A DNA stretch of 64,000 nucleotides from Mantis religiosa. Its lineage: Eukaryota; Arthropoda; Insecta; Mantodea; Mantidae. A program made the translations under genes and the position numbers. The stretch spans positions 186,209,268-186,273,267 of the forward strand of contig CM060953.1 of the NCBI GenBank assembly GCA_030765055.1, written 5' to 3'. This document shows positions 20,334-30,861 of this stretch, piece by piece; positions within the stretch are counted from its first letter, which is position 1; every line of letters starts with the position of its first letter. The notes under the pieces are model-generated. The model made no database searches, was not told where the DNA came from, and worked only from the letters and a program-made list of their open reading frames with translations.

Positions 20334-20406
20334 CTAGTTTTTTAAAGGGCGCTGATGACCGCCGTAGTTGAGCGCCCTTATATATCATCATCATCATCAT
20401 CATCAT
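20334..20406 (+). mobile_element. LINE A copy, right part with (CAT)n tail
   Basis: This continues the LINE A 3' end interrupted at 19178. TTTTTTAAAGGGCGCTGATG and GTAGTTGAGCGCCC match the 3' end block near 925-960 (in reverse), followed by TATATATCATCATCATC. Together with 18866-19178 it forms one insertion split by the CR1-like LINE. Confidence 0.7.
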
Positions 20407-21698
20407 CCTACACACAACTACAGGTTTTTTCTAGATATTCCTTTTCTGGACCCAGGGAGTCTCAAAACATGAATTTTCAATTAAATTTAGATATCGATTT
20501 TTGGGTGGAATACAATACTTCCTTTACATAGCGTCGTAAGATCCTATAAGAATAATTTTTAGAACAGATACAGATAAAACGATAGTGAGCAGAGAAATTC
20601 GTGTGAATAAAACACATAAAATATTTATAAGTACTACCTTTTCAATCTTAGCTTTTCAATTAATAAATGTTGATTTAGTTCCTGCGTTAGTCATTTTTTA
20701 CAATGGCATTACGTGTTCAATTTGAATCATCCTTTTGCGTGAAGCTTGAGTACCAATTTCATTAGTGTAACGTCTGTTTGCGCAGGTTCATTAGTTAACC
20801 CAAACATACGGAGAACTTAATGGCATTTTCTGTCGGAACTGTGGTCCAGCTTCCACATCCTTTAACCAGTCACGGCTCACTTGAACCAAATACTGACAAT
20901 TTCTAATTTCATACCACGTTCCACAAGTAATCCAAAAGAGGTTATGTTATTCTAAGTCGCGAGTGTTTTGTTAAAGACTATTGTCTCACTATTTTGGCAA
21001 ATAATATATAAGTAGTGAGATTTAAATAAAAAACTTACTTTATGCGCAACATAAAATAGCTTTTGTTCCTATTGTTGGCATGCAAGGCCCCCTGAAGTTC
21101 ATTAGATTATTAAAAACAGTATATCTCTACTTAGATACGAGTATTACTTCCATCAATGTAACATTCATTGACAATAAACATGTTTTCTATATTAAATAAA
21201 ATTGGAGGCCTTATTTTACGGACATGCCTCGTATTCTTTACATTAATGAGATTTTCGCATGATAAAAAGTATATTTTTATGCTCACTTGATCAGTTTTTA
21301 TATCAATACGTTTCTTTATTAAGTAATTTTAAAAAGTTGTTTGATGATACATTTTAATAAAAATAGGTGCAATTCAGAAAAAATATCATCTTTCTTATAC
21401 ATTATATGTATTATTCTACAAGAAGAGACAGACTTAAAGGACATTACATTTCTTCAGTGGATATACGAAAATTAAAGCTTCTGAAATTACGGGACATACA
21501 CTTAGTAAATTTACCATTGGTAAGGACTTAAATCAATGTTCTAGATTTAAAAAAAAAATCTAATTCTTTGTGCTTACATGACCTTCAGTACATTGTAGAA
21601 ATGTCTGTATTGCATATTTCTTGGTAGGTGCTTGATATATATGAGAGTACAGTAGGTTCAAGCGATTGTCATATGTTTCAAGAGCTGGTTGCTGGCTT
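20407..21698. other. No gene seen
   Basis: AT-rich unique DNA of 1.3 kb. No ORF of note, no repeat shared with the rest of the window. Confidence 0.45.
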
Positions 21699-21710
21699 TG
21701 AAATTCAACT

Positions 21711-22540
21711 TTTTTTTATTCAATGATCGATCAGCAGTACATGCTTTACAGATCCTTGTTGGCTAATTGAATCTCTATGAACTATATGTAAGGAAAACCA
21801 AGTTGACTCCTATTATCTATTTAACACTGTGAAACAAGAGAAAAATAAGTTAATTAAAACAAACAAGTAATCAAAGAGATAAGAACAACAGTTATTGTGA
21901 AACAATATTCATATATTTTTTTTTTTTTCAATCAGAGTCACTAAGGAGGAGATCCTGTGGGAGTCGTCTCTTCAGGCGCGTGGGCTGGCGGGTTCGTACG
22001 CCGATGTCGTACATCAGAGCTCCTGGAACATCTGGCAGGTTTGAAAAGAAGCGGGAGGCGATCTAACGTATGTACTGGTGAAGAGGAAGGAGACCAAGTT
22101 CTTTATGCAGTTGTTGATTTCTTACGTACCAAGGGGCATCCGTGGCGATGCGCATAAATCGATTTTGCTGGATCTGTAGCCTTCGGAGATGAGTGTTGCT
22201 AGCCGAACCCCATACCTGGGAAGCATATGTGATAAGTGGCCGGACAAGAGATTTGTAGAGAAGCAGAGAGCATTCAATCCCAAGAGGAGTGTGTCTGTGA
22301 AGTAGCGGGCCAAGTTTTGAGAGTCGTCCTGATGCCAACGAGATAAGTCGATCAATATGGGCTCGCCACGTAAGTCTAGTGTCCAGCATTACTCCAAGGT
22401 ATTTGACGGAGGTGGTAGGAGGTAGCCAGGGGATTGACTCATGCTTAATATGCAATTCGGGAGAGTTGGAGATGCGACGTAAGCTAAAAATCTTAGCTGC
22501 GGTCTTTTGAGTGTTTAGACGTATGCGCCAAGTATCGAAC
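21711..22540 (-). mobile_element. 5'-truncated Jockey-type LINE with target duplication
   Basis: The minus-strand element ends in an A-tail (T-run from 21711) and is flanked by the 12-bp direct repeat TGAAATTCAACT at 21699-21710 and 22541-22552. A second T-run at about 21918-21930 lies within the 3'UTR. The coding part is the RT C-terminus (22540-21960). Perfect target duplication and a poly-A tail indicate ordinary target-primed reverse transcription. Confidence 0.85.
21960..22540 (-). pseudogene. Jockey-type reverse transcriptase C-terminal fragment
   Basis: The frame enters from the 5' truncation at 22540 with FDTWRIRLNTQKTAAKIFSL, then SVKYLGVMLDTRLTW, RPLITYASQVWGSA and RRLQIQQNRFMRIATDAPWY, all in the order of a Jockey RT thumb and C-terminus. 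The frame is open to a stop at 22063, with further C-terminal-like residues beyond a shift. The catalytic FADD box lies upstream of the truncation and is absent. Confidence 0.75.
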
Positions 22541-22552
22541 TGAAATTCAACT

Positions 22553-23089
22553 CTACTTGCATAAGCAGGAGAGAAAAAAGAAAGTAGACATGTAAAAAAC
22601 TGAAGCTGCTGACAGTGAAGTAAACTAGGTATTAAGAATAACTAAACACTAGTAACACAACTTCACTATTTACTTATCTTATTCAAATCCTGGGAACTGT
22701 TTCAAAGCAAAACATCTGCTTCATTCTCAACCACTCAGCTTGGTACTCACCAACTGACTGACTGACCTTGACCGCTACCGGAGTTTGAAGAATAGCTCCT
22801 ATCTAACTGCCATCTACCGGGGACAACACAAACTTATTGATGACATCTAGTGGAGGGATATCAAAATTCATTATATGATCCTTATTTTTCAAAATAATTT
22901 ATAAATCAGAGCGAAGGAATATTTTAGAAATATTAAATATAAACAGACAGAGAAATCGGCAGTGGCTGATCATTTTTGGTCATATAATCATGAAATAAAT
23001 CCAGAAGTTAAATTATTGCAATAATTGAAAGAACCGATAGATTTAATGGTTTGGGAGAAGAAGAAAAAACTGTTGTTAAAATATTAGAC
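22553..23089. other. No gene seen
   Basis: Sequence between the Jockey LINE and the SINE E cluster. No coding or repeat signal recognised. Confidence 0.4.
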
Positions 23090-23478
23090 CATAATTTTAG
23101 TTAATATATGGAAATTAATCATTTCTTCACTCTAGCCATATATAGGCTAAGGTTTCTGATGGATAGAGTCAACATGAAAAATTCAATGGCATGACCGGGA
23201 TTTGAACCACAGATCTCATCGTTTCCGTCCAGTCGCTCTAACCCATTGACCTAGCATGGCCAACATGCCGTCCTGACATTAAATTCTCCATTTGACTCAT
23301 ATATTTTCACGGTAGACCAGTAGGGGCTCTCGCATCCGAGATAACACCGTTTGTGGCGACTTACTATCGTAAGTACTTGAGTCCCAGGCTTCATCATTTA
23401 ACTCTTATTATTTTAGTTAATTGGCGGAAATTAATCATTTCTTCACACTAGCCGTATATAGGCTAAGGTTTTTGATAG
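23090..23478 (-). mobile_element. SINE E units (minus orientation), split by a solo LTR
   Basis: A full SINE E tRNA-like module on the minus strand lies around 23188-23262 (B box read as GGTTCAAATCCCGG). It is followed by body sequence (TAATGTCAGGACGGC complement, GTAAGTCGCC complement) and by the start of a second unit (TCTTCACACTAGCCGTATATAGG) ending at the LTR insertion site 23475-23478. The unit resumes at 23989. Confidence 0.7.
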
Positions 23479-23988
23479 TGTGACTTTCTGGTTCGTGAAA
23501 TTAAAAGTCCAGTTGCACAAACTCAAAAAGTTGTTTATTTCCACCGAATTACAGTTGGTTCACTTACAAATCACAGGAGGATCACGTATCACACATAATT
23601 ACGTAACACTCCAATTACGTACAACTCTCTCTAGAGCTGAAACTAACTAAAACTCCTCTGATACACGTACACAGTTTTCCAGTCCGTTCACTAGCACTGC
23701 GCTCTTCACGGCTGCTCGTCAAGAACTGACTGACTCGTTCACTGCAGCGCTTATATAGGAAGATCGCTGTTTCTGGAATTTTTTGTACACGAAGTCGTCC
23801 CAGCATTACGCGATCATTCTAGGCAAGCAGAGTAAGGGGAAACCAGTGATTACTCTTCTTGCTTCCCTCCCCGAGCCGTCTGTCCTCGGCGCGTCATTGG
23901 TGCTGCGCGTTGGGGCAGGCCTTGTCTGAATGCCTCCTGTCCCCCACCCAGCTGCCGATTGGTCGTGTCTTCCGATAATTGGGTGACA
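23479..23988 (-). mobile_element. Ty3/gypsy-type solo LTR with ATAG target duplication
   Basis: A 510-bp LTR in minus orientation runs from TGTCACCCAATT (sense start at 23988) to AAGTCACA (23479). It has a TATA-like CCTATATAAGCG and a GAAATAAAC polyadenylation signal in sense. It is flanked by ATAG at 23475-23478 and 23989-23992, and it interrupts a SINE E unit whose two halves rejoin cleanly. No internal region is present, so it is a solo LTR left by recombination. Confidence 0.85.
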
Positions 23989-24190
23989 ATAGAGTCAACA
24001 TGAAAAATTCAATGCCATGGCCTGGATTTGAACCACGGATCTCCTGGTTTCCGTCCAGTCAAATGGAGAATTTAATGTCAGGACGGCACGTTGACCATGG
24101 TAGCTCAATGGGATAGAGCGACTGGATGGAAACCAGGAGATCCGTGGTTCAATCCCGGTCATGGCATTGAATTTTTCATGTTGACTCTAT
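23989..24190. mobile_element. SINE E continuation with abrupt inversion at about 24060
   Basis: After the LTR the minus-orientation unit resumes (GTCAACATGAAAAATTCAAT) and runs into its tRNA-like module. At about 24060, in GTTTCCGTCCAGTC, it switches to a plus-orientation unit (AAATGGAGAATTTAATGTCA, then GGTAGCTCAATGGGATAGAG ... GGTTCAATCCCGG). This gives an inverted head-to-head pair of tRNA-like modules like the one at 16.3 kb. Confidence 0.7.
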
Positions 24191-25206
24191 GCGTCTATTA
24201 GACTATAATTTATTTTTAATTTGTCGCAAGGGACCTTTTAGGTGACGTAACCAAAAATAAATAAGTTTGACCATATTTTCCAAACTATCAAAGTAAAATT
24301 TATAAAATTTGGGCTGTATCATATTTTCACTAGTTACAACTGTAGTTTAAATCTTAAAAAGCTAGCATTATTAGTTAAGAATTTGGTATCCTTAATGCCA
24401 AATAAGGAATTTGGAAATTAATCTAGGTTTTAAGTACCTACAGAAAGTAAAGCAACAATGGTAAGCAAGACAATAGAGGCAGACAGACTGTGTGTATAAT
24501 ATCCCGTATGGGACATTTTGTTTAGCTACTTATTTCTCTACAATGAAATATTGTGCACACTTGACAAGCAAGCAGCTAACCAACAAGGGACTGAGCTAAC
24601 ATGCACGATGGCTAATGTAAAGGTAGAAGCAGAAATAATAACAATCAAATCGTTAATTACTACATTCTTGTTTACGTAGGCAGGCTACACAACACAGTAC
24701 ATATAAATACAAAAGCGAAAAAAGAATGAACGTCAATGATGCATTACGTTAATGGGGTTAATTTTGTTTGCGCTGCTTTTTTGTTATCGCATTACACATC
24801 TTTGCTCATGTGTAGAAACTCAGAGAAATCAATGAAACGCTGGTTTCGGTGTTCCACAAGAAACATTTTAGCTCAAAAGGGAGCATGAAATAGGTGAAAG
24901 ATGAATTAGAATGAATAGAATGAAATGAAATAGGTGCAAGTTTAGAGAGATGGCCTCCAGAATATTAAACAAATTAACATGAATACAGAAAAACGTATTT
25001 TTGTTTAGTACCTCTCCATGACTTCAAAACCGGATTATGGTCCAACATTTCTATAACAATATTTCAATGGAATTACCTGCTTGGATGTACCCTGAATAAA
25101 ATACATATTTTATAAAAATACATAAACCATAACTCAAAACTAAAAGTTTGTGTTTAAGTTCAAAATCTTCCAAGGATTCAAAACGAATTTCCTGAAAACA
25201 AAAAAT
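24191..25206. other. No gene; contains a dispersed repeat at 24210-24405
   Basis: The segment with GTCGCAAGGGACCTTTTAGG, GACGTAACCAAAAA and AAAAAGCTAGCATTATTAG (24220-24400) recurs at 60340-60490. The rest is AT-rich with no gene signal. Confidence 0.5.
24210..24405 (+). repeat. Dispersed repeat, copy 1
   Basis: Shares ordered blocks with 60330-60500: TTGTCGCAAGGGAC, GTGACGTAACCAAAAA, and AAAAGCTAGCATTATTAGTT. Identity looks moderate, with indels. No inverted repeat or coding capacity seen; it may be the 3' part of an unidentified transposon. Confidence 0.6.
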
Positions 25207-25254
25207 ATGCCCGCCTCGGTAGCATAGATGGTAGCCTGTCTGCCTCGTGTTCAT
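25207..25254 (+). mobile_element. SINE A head fragment
   Basis: Only the tRNA-like 5' end is present (GCCCGCCTCGGTAGCATAGA, then GTCTGCCTCGTGTTCA). It breaks off before the B box. A truncated or recombined copy. Confidence 0.7.
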
Positions 25255-25481
25255 GAATCACTACGTATGTCAATATATAGAAGTAGTAAATTATGTGTTC
25301 TAGTGAGAAAACTTAAAAAACGAAGAGGGAAAGTTACAAATAACTCACTGAAACACAGAAATAAATTTATGCTTGTTAATGAAATTGTTATTTGCCAGAT
25401 CAGTGACTCCCCTATGAGGAAATTTCGTCCCGAAGGAGTTCTTTTACTTGCCATCTACTATAATCTGTTTTAAATTCATAT

Positions 25482-25566
25482 AAAAATCACCAATCTGAGC
25501 TGGATTTGAACCCGCGACCTTGCTATTAGTAGGCCAGCGACTAACAAATTGAGTCATTCAGATCGA
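25482..25566 (-). repeat. tRNA-like SINE head, separate family
   Basis: On the minus strand the text has a tRNA-like outline. The acceptor-like AATCTGA(G) pairs with its complement, with box-A-like TGACTCAATTTGTTAG and a perfect B box GGGTTCAAATCC. The sequence differs from the other tRNA-like heads here. It is more likely a SINE head than a functional tRNA because the stems are imperfect. Confidence 0.5.
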
Positions 25567-25618
25567 CAGGACCCAGTGGTTACATGTTAAGATACTAATT
25601 AACAAATTATTTGTAATT

Positions 25619-26341
25619 ACAGGATGTTACAAAAAGGTACGGCCAAACTTTCAGGAAACATTCCTCACACACAAAGAAAGAAAATATGTTATGTGGACAT
25701 GTGACCGGAAATGCCAAATTTCCATGTCAGAGCTCATTTTAGTATTTCTCTTAAAATGTAAATTGAAATCATTCGTGCAGACAAATGTCAAAATACCCAT
25801 TGTGGTTCATGCACGATGGAGCTCCTTCACATTTCAGTCGAAGTGTTCGTACGCTTCTCAACAACAGATTCGGTGACCAATAGATTGGTAGAGGCGGACC
25901 AATTCCATGGCCTCCACGCTCTCCTGACCTCGACCCTCTTGACTTTCATTTATGGGGGCATTTGAAAGCTCTTGTCTACACAACCCAGGTACCAAATGTA
26001 GAGACTCTTCGTGCTCGTATTGTGGACGGCTGTGATACAATACGCCATTCTCCAGGGCTGCATCAGCGCATCAGGGATTCCATGCGACGGAGGATGGATG
26101 CATGTAACCTCGCTAATGGAGGACATTTTGAACATTTCCTGTAATAAAGTGTTTCAAGTCACGCTGGTACGTTCTGTTGTCGTGTGTTTCCATTCCATGA
26201 TTAATGTGATTTAAAGACAAGTAATAAAATGAGCTCTAACATGGAAATTAAGTGTTTCCGGACACATGTCCGCATAACATATTTTCTTTCTTTGTGTGTG
26301 AGGAATGTTTCCTGAAAGTTTGGCCGTACCTTTTTGTAACA
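25619..26341 (+). mobile_element. Tc1/mariner relative (DD41D type) with ~125-bp inverted repeats, internally deleted
   Basis: The arms at about 25627-25745 and 26212-26341 are inverted copies of each other: TGTTACAAAAAGGTACGGCC at one end and its complement at the other. Both then carry AACTTTCAGGAAACATTCC and CACACAAAGAAAGAAAATAT. The 460-bp interior holds only the C-terminal third of a transposase (25808-26144). The total length of 0.72 kb is about half that of a complete element. The N-terminal HTH and first catalytic Asp are missing. Confidence 0.75.
25808..26144 (+). pseudogene. DD41D-type transposase C-terminal part, one nonsense codon
   Basis: In one frame the text reads HDGAPSHFSRSVRTLLN with the second catalytic Asp, then a TAG at 25881-25883 where the family has Trp. 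It continues IGRGGPIPWPPRSPDLDPLDF with the third Asp, then HLWGHLKALVY...CNLANGGHFEHFL and a stop at 26144. Counting residues between the two Asp positions gives 41, the spacing of the DD41D clade. Except for the single nonsense codon the C-terminal domain is intact. Confidence 0.75.
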
Positions 26342-26425
26342 AGGTATATCGTCTTATGTAATAAAAAGTACATAGGATAGGGTAGATAGGATCATACGGG
26401 GCGGTTTTTATTGTTTTCATTTTAC

Positions 26426-26917
26426 TGTCGCGAACCCGTATCTACGATCGTGCGGTTTGTTTACATTAAGGGAACTGATAGGCGGGCAGTGTGGAAACCA
26501 AGAGCCGGCAGACAAAGATAACATGCAGATAAGGGTCTGCCGAGGCAAACAAAGTGCGATAATTGGAAATTCTGGACTGATAGACATTGTTCGGGTTCTG
26601 GTTTATTTTTGAATCGTCTAGAAATTCGATGCAGGTATTTAAAGAGACAACGACTGACCAGGAGTCGAGTTGCAAGTCGTGAAACAAGAGTTGTTGTTGT
26701 AAGACATTTAACAAGAGTGAGTGAGTCGCGAGAGGTAAGCAGAGAACAGCTGAGAGTCTTTTAAACTGAACGCTGTTATTGTTATCGGCATTAGAAGATT
26801 GTTTTATGTGATGTAATGTTGTTACGTGATAATTGAACAGTGTATTTCTACATAAATAAAGTACATTTAGAATTTCGGCAAATTGCACTTTTGATTCAAC
26901 GAACCCACAAAGTCACA
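26426..26917 (+). mobile_element. Ty3/gypsy-type solo LTR
   Basis: A 492-bp LTR from TGTCGCGAACCCGT to CACAAAGTCACA. It has a TATA-like ATTTAAAGAG near 26638 and AATAAAGTAC as polyadenylation signal near 26855. A divergent relative in reverse is at 62358-62783 and shares the CGCGAACCC start. No second LTR or internal region adjoins it; SINE B begins at its right edge. Target duplication not evident. Confidence 0.7.
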
Positions 26918-27265
26918 GTATGCCTCAAGTAGGAGGAAGGATGAGGGGAGAGGAGACAGGAGCGGCCGCACTAACGAGCTACGACAATGGAGAGGGCAGG
27001 GTACCTCATATTGACCAGTTGGAAACAAGAACCAGTATCCCACAAACAGCTGTGCCAGGGATCGGAGGAGGAGGAGGAATTTACCAGGAGCATATCATCG
27101 TTACATGCACCGCCGACACTCCCACCGACACTTCTATCCTAAACGAGACCACCAGATGACATACGATGTGAAATGATAATGGAGATGAAACGGAGGGACA
27201 GGAAATGCGGTGGATCGAACGGGAATCGAACCACAGACGAACTGCCTGAGCCATCCCGCTCGATA
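26918..27265 (-). mobile_element. SINE B copy, shortened
   Basis: On the minus strand the head has GAGCGGGATGGCTCAGGC and a B-box-like GGTTCGATTCC near 27215-27230. The body has CATTATCATTTCACATC and the GGTGGTCTCGTTTAGG region matching the copies at 3.1-3.2 and 39.35-39.45 kb. The 54-bp-unit segment seen in the other copies is not present here, so this copy is internally shorter. Confidence 0.65.
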
Positions 27266-28594
27266 TATAAAGCCGAGAATACAGCAAGAGAGTTTTATTA
27301 GATGGCGCCTTCTCATGATATATGTACGGTGTTCTGCTTGGCTTCTCTTAAAAGACATTTCGAATGCATGTATGTGTTTACTTTGACAGCTATTGCTGTG
27401 TGTGAAATCGATAACCTGTCAAACAGTACAATATACAGACCAAAAATGCTTAGAGCCCCATGGGAACAGAGAAGTTCTTCGGGAGAACAGAATTGTAGAA
27501 TTTTTCCAACGATAACAGCGCTACATCGTTTTAATATCGACAATGATGGCTAACAAACAATACTGAACACAATTGCCTTTTGATGATTCTACGGTTGTCT
27601 TTTGTCGCATTATATAACAAAGGAAATAAATGACATTTCTTCGATTTACAAGACTCAGTACGTCTTATATGTTAAGTTTATAATTATCTACCCTAACATT
27701 TTTATAATTTGTTATCCATCGATCAACAAGAAAGCTTTACAGATGGTTGCTATACAGAAACATAGTAACAGAACACGTAACAATGGAGGTAGTCGTGAAC
27801 GGCTCCTCTAACTAAATATGGCAGAATAACTGTAGCACAAATTGGGTAAATAAGTAAATAAGTCTGATAGTTATTACTCGTCTGGGTCGTCTGTACTGTT
27901 TAAAATATACAATACAATAAAGACATATCTCAGGAAGGGCTGACTTTGAAAGGTTTAGGTTCATTTCTCACATTTATAGAAGACAGATGGCCATAGGCAC
28001 AACGAAACTATACCGGGGCCGGAAAGCTTGTCGCTAGCCGAATTTCAAGAACATACATATTGGAGAGCCGGGCATTCTCACGTACATGGGAATCATGGTC
28101 AGGTTATCTAGCACTACATTTGCTGCGAATTCTTGAATTATCTGCCACTACTCTTCAACCATTTCCTCCAAACTCCATTTTTTATAACTTTGTGGCTCGA
28201 TGTTTATACTCATTTTCTTACTTTTTCTCTCTTATTCTTTTCTCCTCTTCAATTCTTTTACTACATTTACCAAATTTTGTTTCGGTATATGCCCTCATAT
28301 ATTTATTTTACTTCTCTTTATCCGTCTTCAAATCGGACACGATTCTCTTCCGGTTCTTATTTATTTAACCTGTGATGGAGAAACATCTGATGGACAACCT
28401 GCAACTCCTTCACTATCTTTACTTGCTTGCACCAATTTTGGCATATAATTAATCAATTACACATGAATTTGTAGCATTTACAAAGTCATTATCCCATGTA
28501 GTTGCCCTTACCTTTACTTTTAAGTAAGGTGTCTTCATTTAACATATTGCGATACTAAAGTGGTAAGGACTTTATAGGAACGAGGAAAGGTTTG
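27266..28594. other. No gene seen
   Basis: Several short frames (27302-27553, 28060-28448) have no recognisable motifs. The hydrophobic frames near 28.2 kb come from T-rich sequence. Confidence 0.45.
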
Positions 28595-29815
28595 CAAAAA
28601 TCGTGACGCTTGTGCCGAGATTCCTTTATGTGTTTACCACAGATGTAATGACACAGGCTACCAAAAACAAACTGAATAAGATCCAAAGCTTAGCATGTTT
28701 GGGGATTACTGGAGCCCTGCGCACCACCCCACTCAGTGCCCTAGAGGCACTGCTTGGTTTGCTTGCTCTGGATTTGGTTTTCCTAGGAGAGGCCGGAGTG
28801 ACTGTTCATCATCTCTGGAGCTTGGGCAGTTGGTCTTTTAAAAATCCGGTTAAAGGACACAGAGAGATATTGAACAGGCTTCAGAAGTCGCGGACTATCC
28901 TAGCGATGGGCTGGGACAGTATGAATCCTATTTATAAGTTTTAATCTGAATATAGTCAGTTTTCCGCCCAGAAAGGAATGGACTCGTGGCCTACAGGTTC
29001 CTCGGTGTGTCAAGGGGTCCGTCTGATAGACAGACGGCTCCAAGATCGACTCGGGGATCGGGGTGGGTATTTATGGGCCTAATACGAGGCTATCGTACTC
29101 ACTGGGATGTTATTCTAGAGTATTCCAGCCCGAAATATATGCTATTTTGGCCTGTGTTTATCATATCTTAGGGATGCCTTGGTTGCATGGTCCGATTAGT
29201 ATCTGTTCTGACAGCCAGACTGCCCTGAAGGTACTATGTGCTAACACAACAAGGTATAGGTTGGTACGAGAGTGCCAAGGGACCTTGAATATTCTCTGTT
29301 CTCGTAGACAAGTACAGCTCTGCTGGGTTCCTGGGCATGTTGGGATCAGAGGAAATGAACTAACTGATAGGCTAGCCAGAGAGGGCTCGGCCGACACGTT
29401 TATTGGTCCAGAACCTGTCTTGGTACTACACGAAGAAGGGCCAGATGTGAGATCCTTGATTGGGTATCACTTCAACATGTCACTTCATGGTGTAATCTTA
29501 CCACGGCTGGGCAAAAAGAACAGTAGGATTCTGCTAACCTTTAATCGGGTACAACTTAGAAGTGTCGGTGGACTGTCGACAGGGCACAACACCTCTCTAC
29601 ATATTTTGTGTGATTGTGAAGCACTTGCTGCCTACTTAGGCACTTTATTCTGGGCTTACACAAGCTGAGATGATATACGAAGTGCTCATTCAAGACTTAT
29701 CCTGTCCTTTCTGGATGCCACGGGACTTGAATAAGCACTCCAGCAAGAGGGGCACAATGGGCCCAATATGCGGCGTACGTGCAAGGGACCGAAAAAGCTC
29801 AACCCATTTATTTTC
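28595..29815 (+). mobile_element. I-group LINE fragment with RNase H domain
   Basis: A 5'-truncated, frameshifted LINE carrying the RT C-terminus and then a complete-looking RNase H domain, the arrangement of I/LOA-type LINEs. The RT-end signature is KNKLNKIQSLACLGITGALRTTP (about 28650-28725). The C-terminal Cys box DCEALA is near 29615. The 3' limit is approximate because no tail was recognised. Confidence 0.75.
28603..29668 (+). pseudogene. LINE RT C-terminus plus RNase H, two frames
   Basis: Frame one (28603-28944) is the RT connection region ending MGWDSMNPIYKF. After a decayed stretch, the RNase H starts at DGSKIDSG near 29030-29060 (first catalytic Asp). It continues in the 29063-29668 frame with FQPEIYAILACV (Glu), ISICSDSQTALKV (Asp) and WVPGHVGIRGNELTDRLA (Asp). 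All four RNase H acidic residues can be seen, but a frameshift near 29060 and the loss of the RT core make it inactive. Confidence 0.75.
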
Positions 29816-30056
29816 ATTCACAGGTGTGTTGCGTACTAGTTTTTGCACTTTGTGTATTTATATCAATCTAAATTTTACTAATTAAGATATTAGCTGAAAA
29901 ATTAATAAATATAACTGAAGGTAAATGTTAGATTTTAGAACGCGCATCACCTATTTGTGTTGCTATGGAGAAATAACAAACCGTGTTGGTCATTTTTCGG
30001 CATATTATATTTGTTAAAACTGTAAAACGAATTTGACTGAGGGTTCAGTTCTGATT
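29816..30056. other. No gene seen
   Basis: Short AT-rich spacer after the LINE. No signal. Confidence 0.4.
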
Positions 30057-30480
30057 ATGGAGAAAGCTTTAGACGATGTGTGCAGTGATGATGAAATAGA
30101 AGAGGCGTGTAAAGGTGGACGTGATCAATTAATACCAACATAATCTAAACAGATGTATGAGTTCATATATTATTCGTTGTGTAGATGGTTAAATGGTCAA
30201 GTGTGGATATTAATGAAAAGAACATAGGTATTGGCGTATTTTTTTTACTAAGAATAGCAAATTAATCAGTTCAGAAAGTTTGTGGTCTGATTTTTCTAAG
30301 CTAAAAACAATGATAAAGTTAAATAATTGAATTGGTCCTGGAAGTTTCACTAAGCCTGAAAAAGAAAAATGTTACAATTCGTCCGAAGAAATCAATATAT
30401 TTCAAAATAAATGTTTTACTTACCGCACTAGTGCTTTTGCTCAGTTTTTAAAGTACTGAGATTTCTTTTGTTTTCATAGC
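30057..30480 (+). pseudogene. Possible tyrosine-recombinase-like (Crypton-type) N-terminal fragment
   Basis: From ATG at 30057 the text reads MEKALDDVCSDDEIEEA, then in shifting frames SKQMYEFIYYSLCRWLNG, VDINEKNIGIGVFF and SESLWSDFSKLKTMIKLNN. The last motif resembles the SAM-like N-terminal core of insect tyrosine-recombinase-derived proteins (S-LW-x-Y/F-S-x-LK-T). Stops and frameshifts occur throughout. No catalytic R-H-R-Y region is present. Low confidence. Confidence 0.35.
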
Positions 30481-30589
30481 AACTAAATAGTAACAAAATA
30501 ACGGTAATTATGGAATATCAGCCACATAGTGCAAAAAAAACTTTATTTGACATTTGGCATACTGTTTATTACTGTGATTTTTTTTTTAC

Positions 30590-30861
<272 letters not shown>

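Noticed and set aside
28060..28448. Overlapping hydrophobic frames suggesting a membrane protein
   Set aside because: Three overlapping frames of similar hydrophobicity arise from T-rich sequence; none has a conserved motif.
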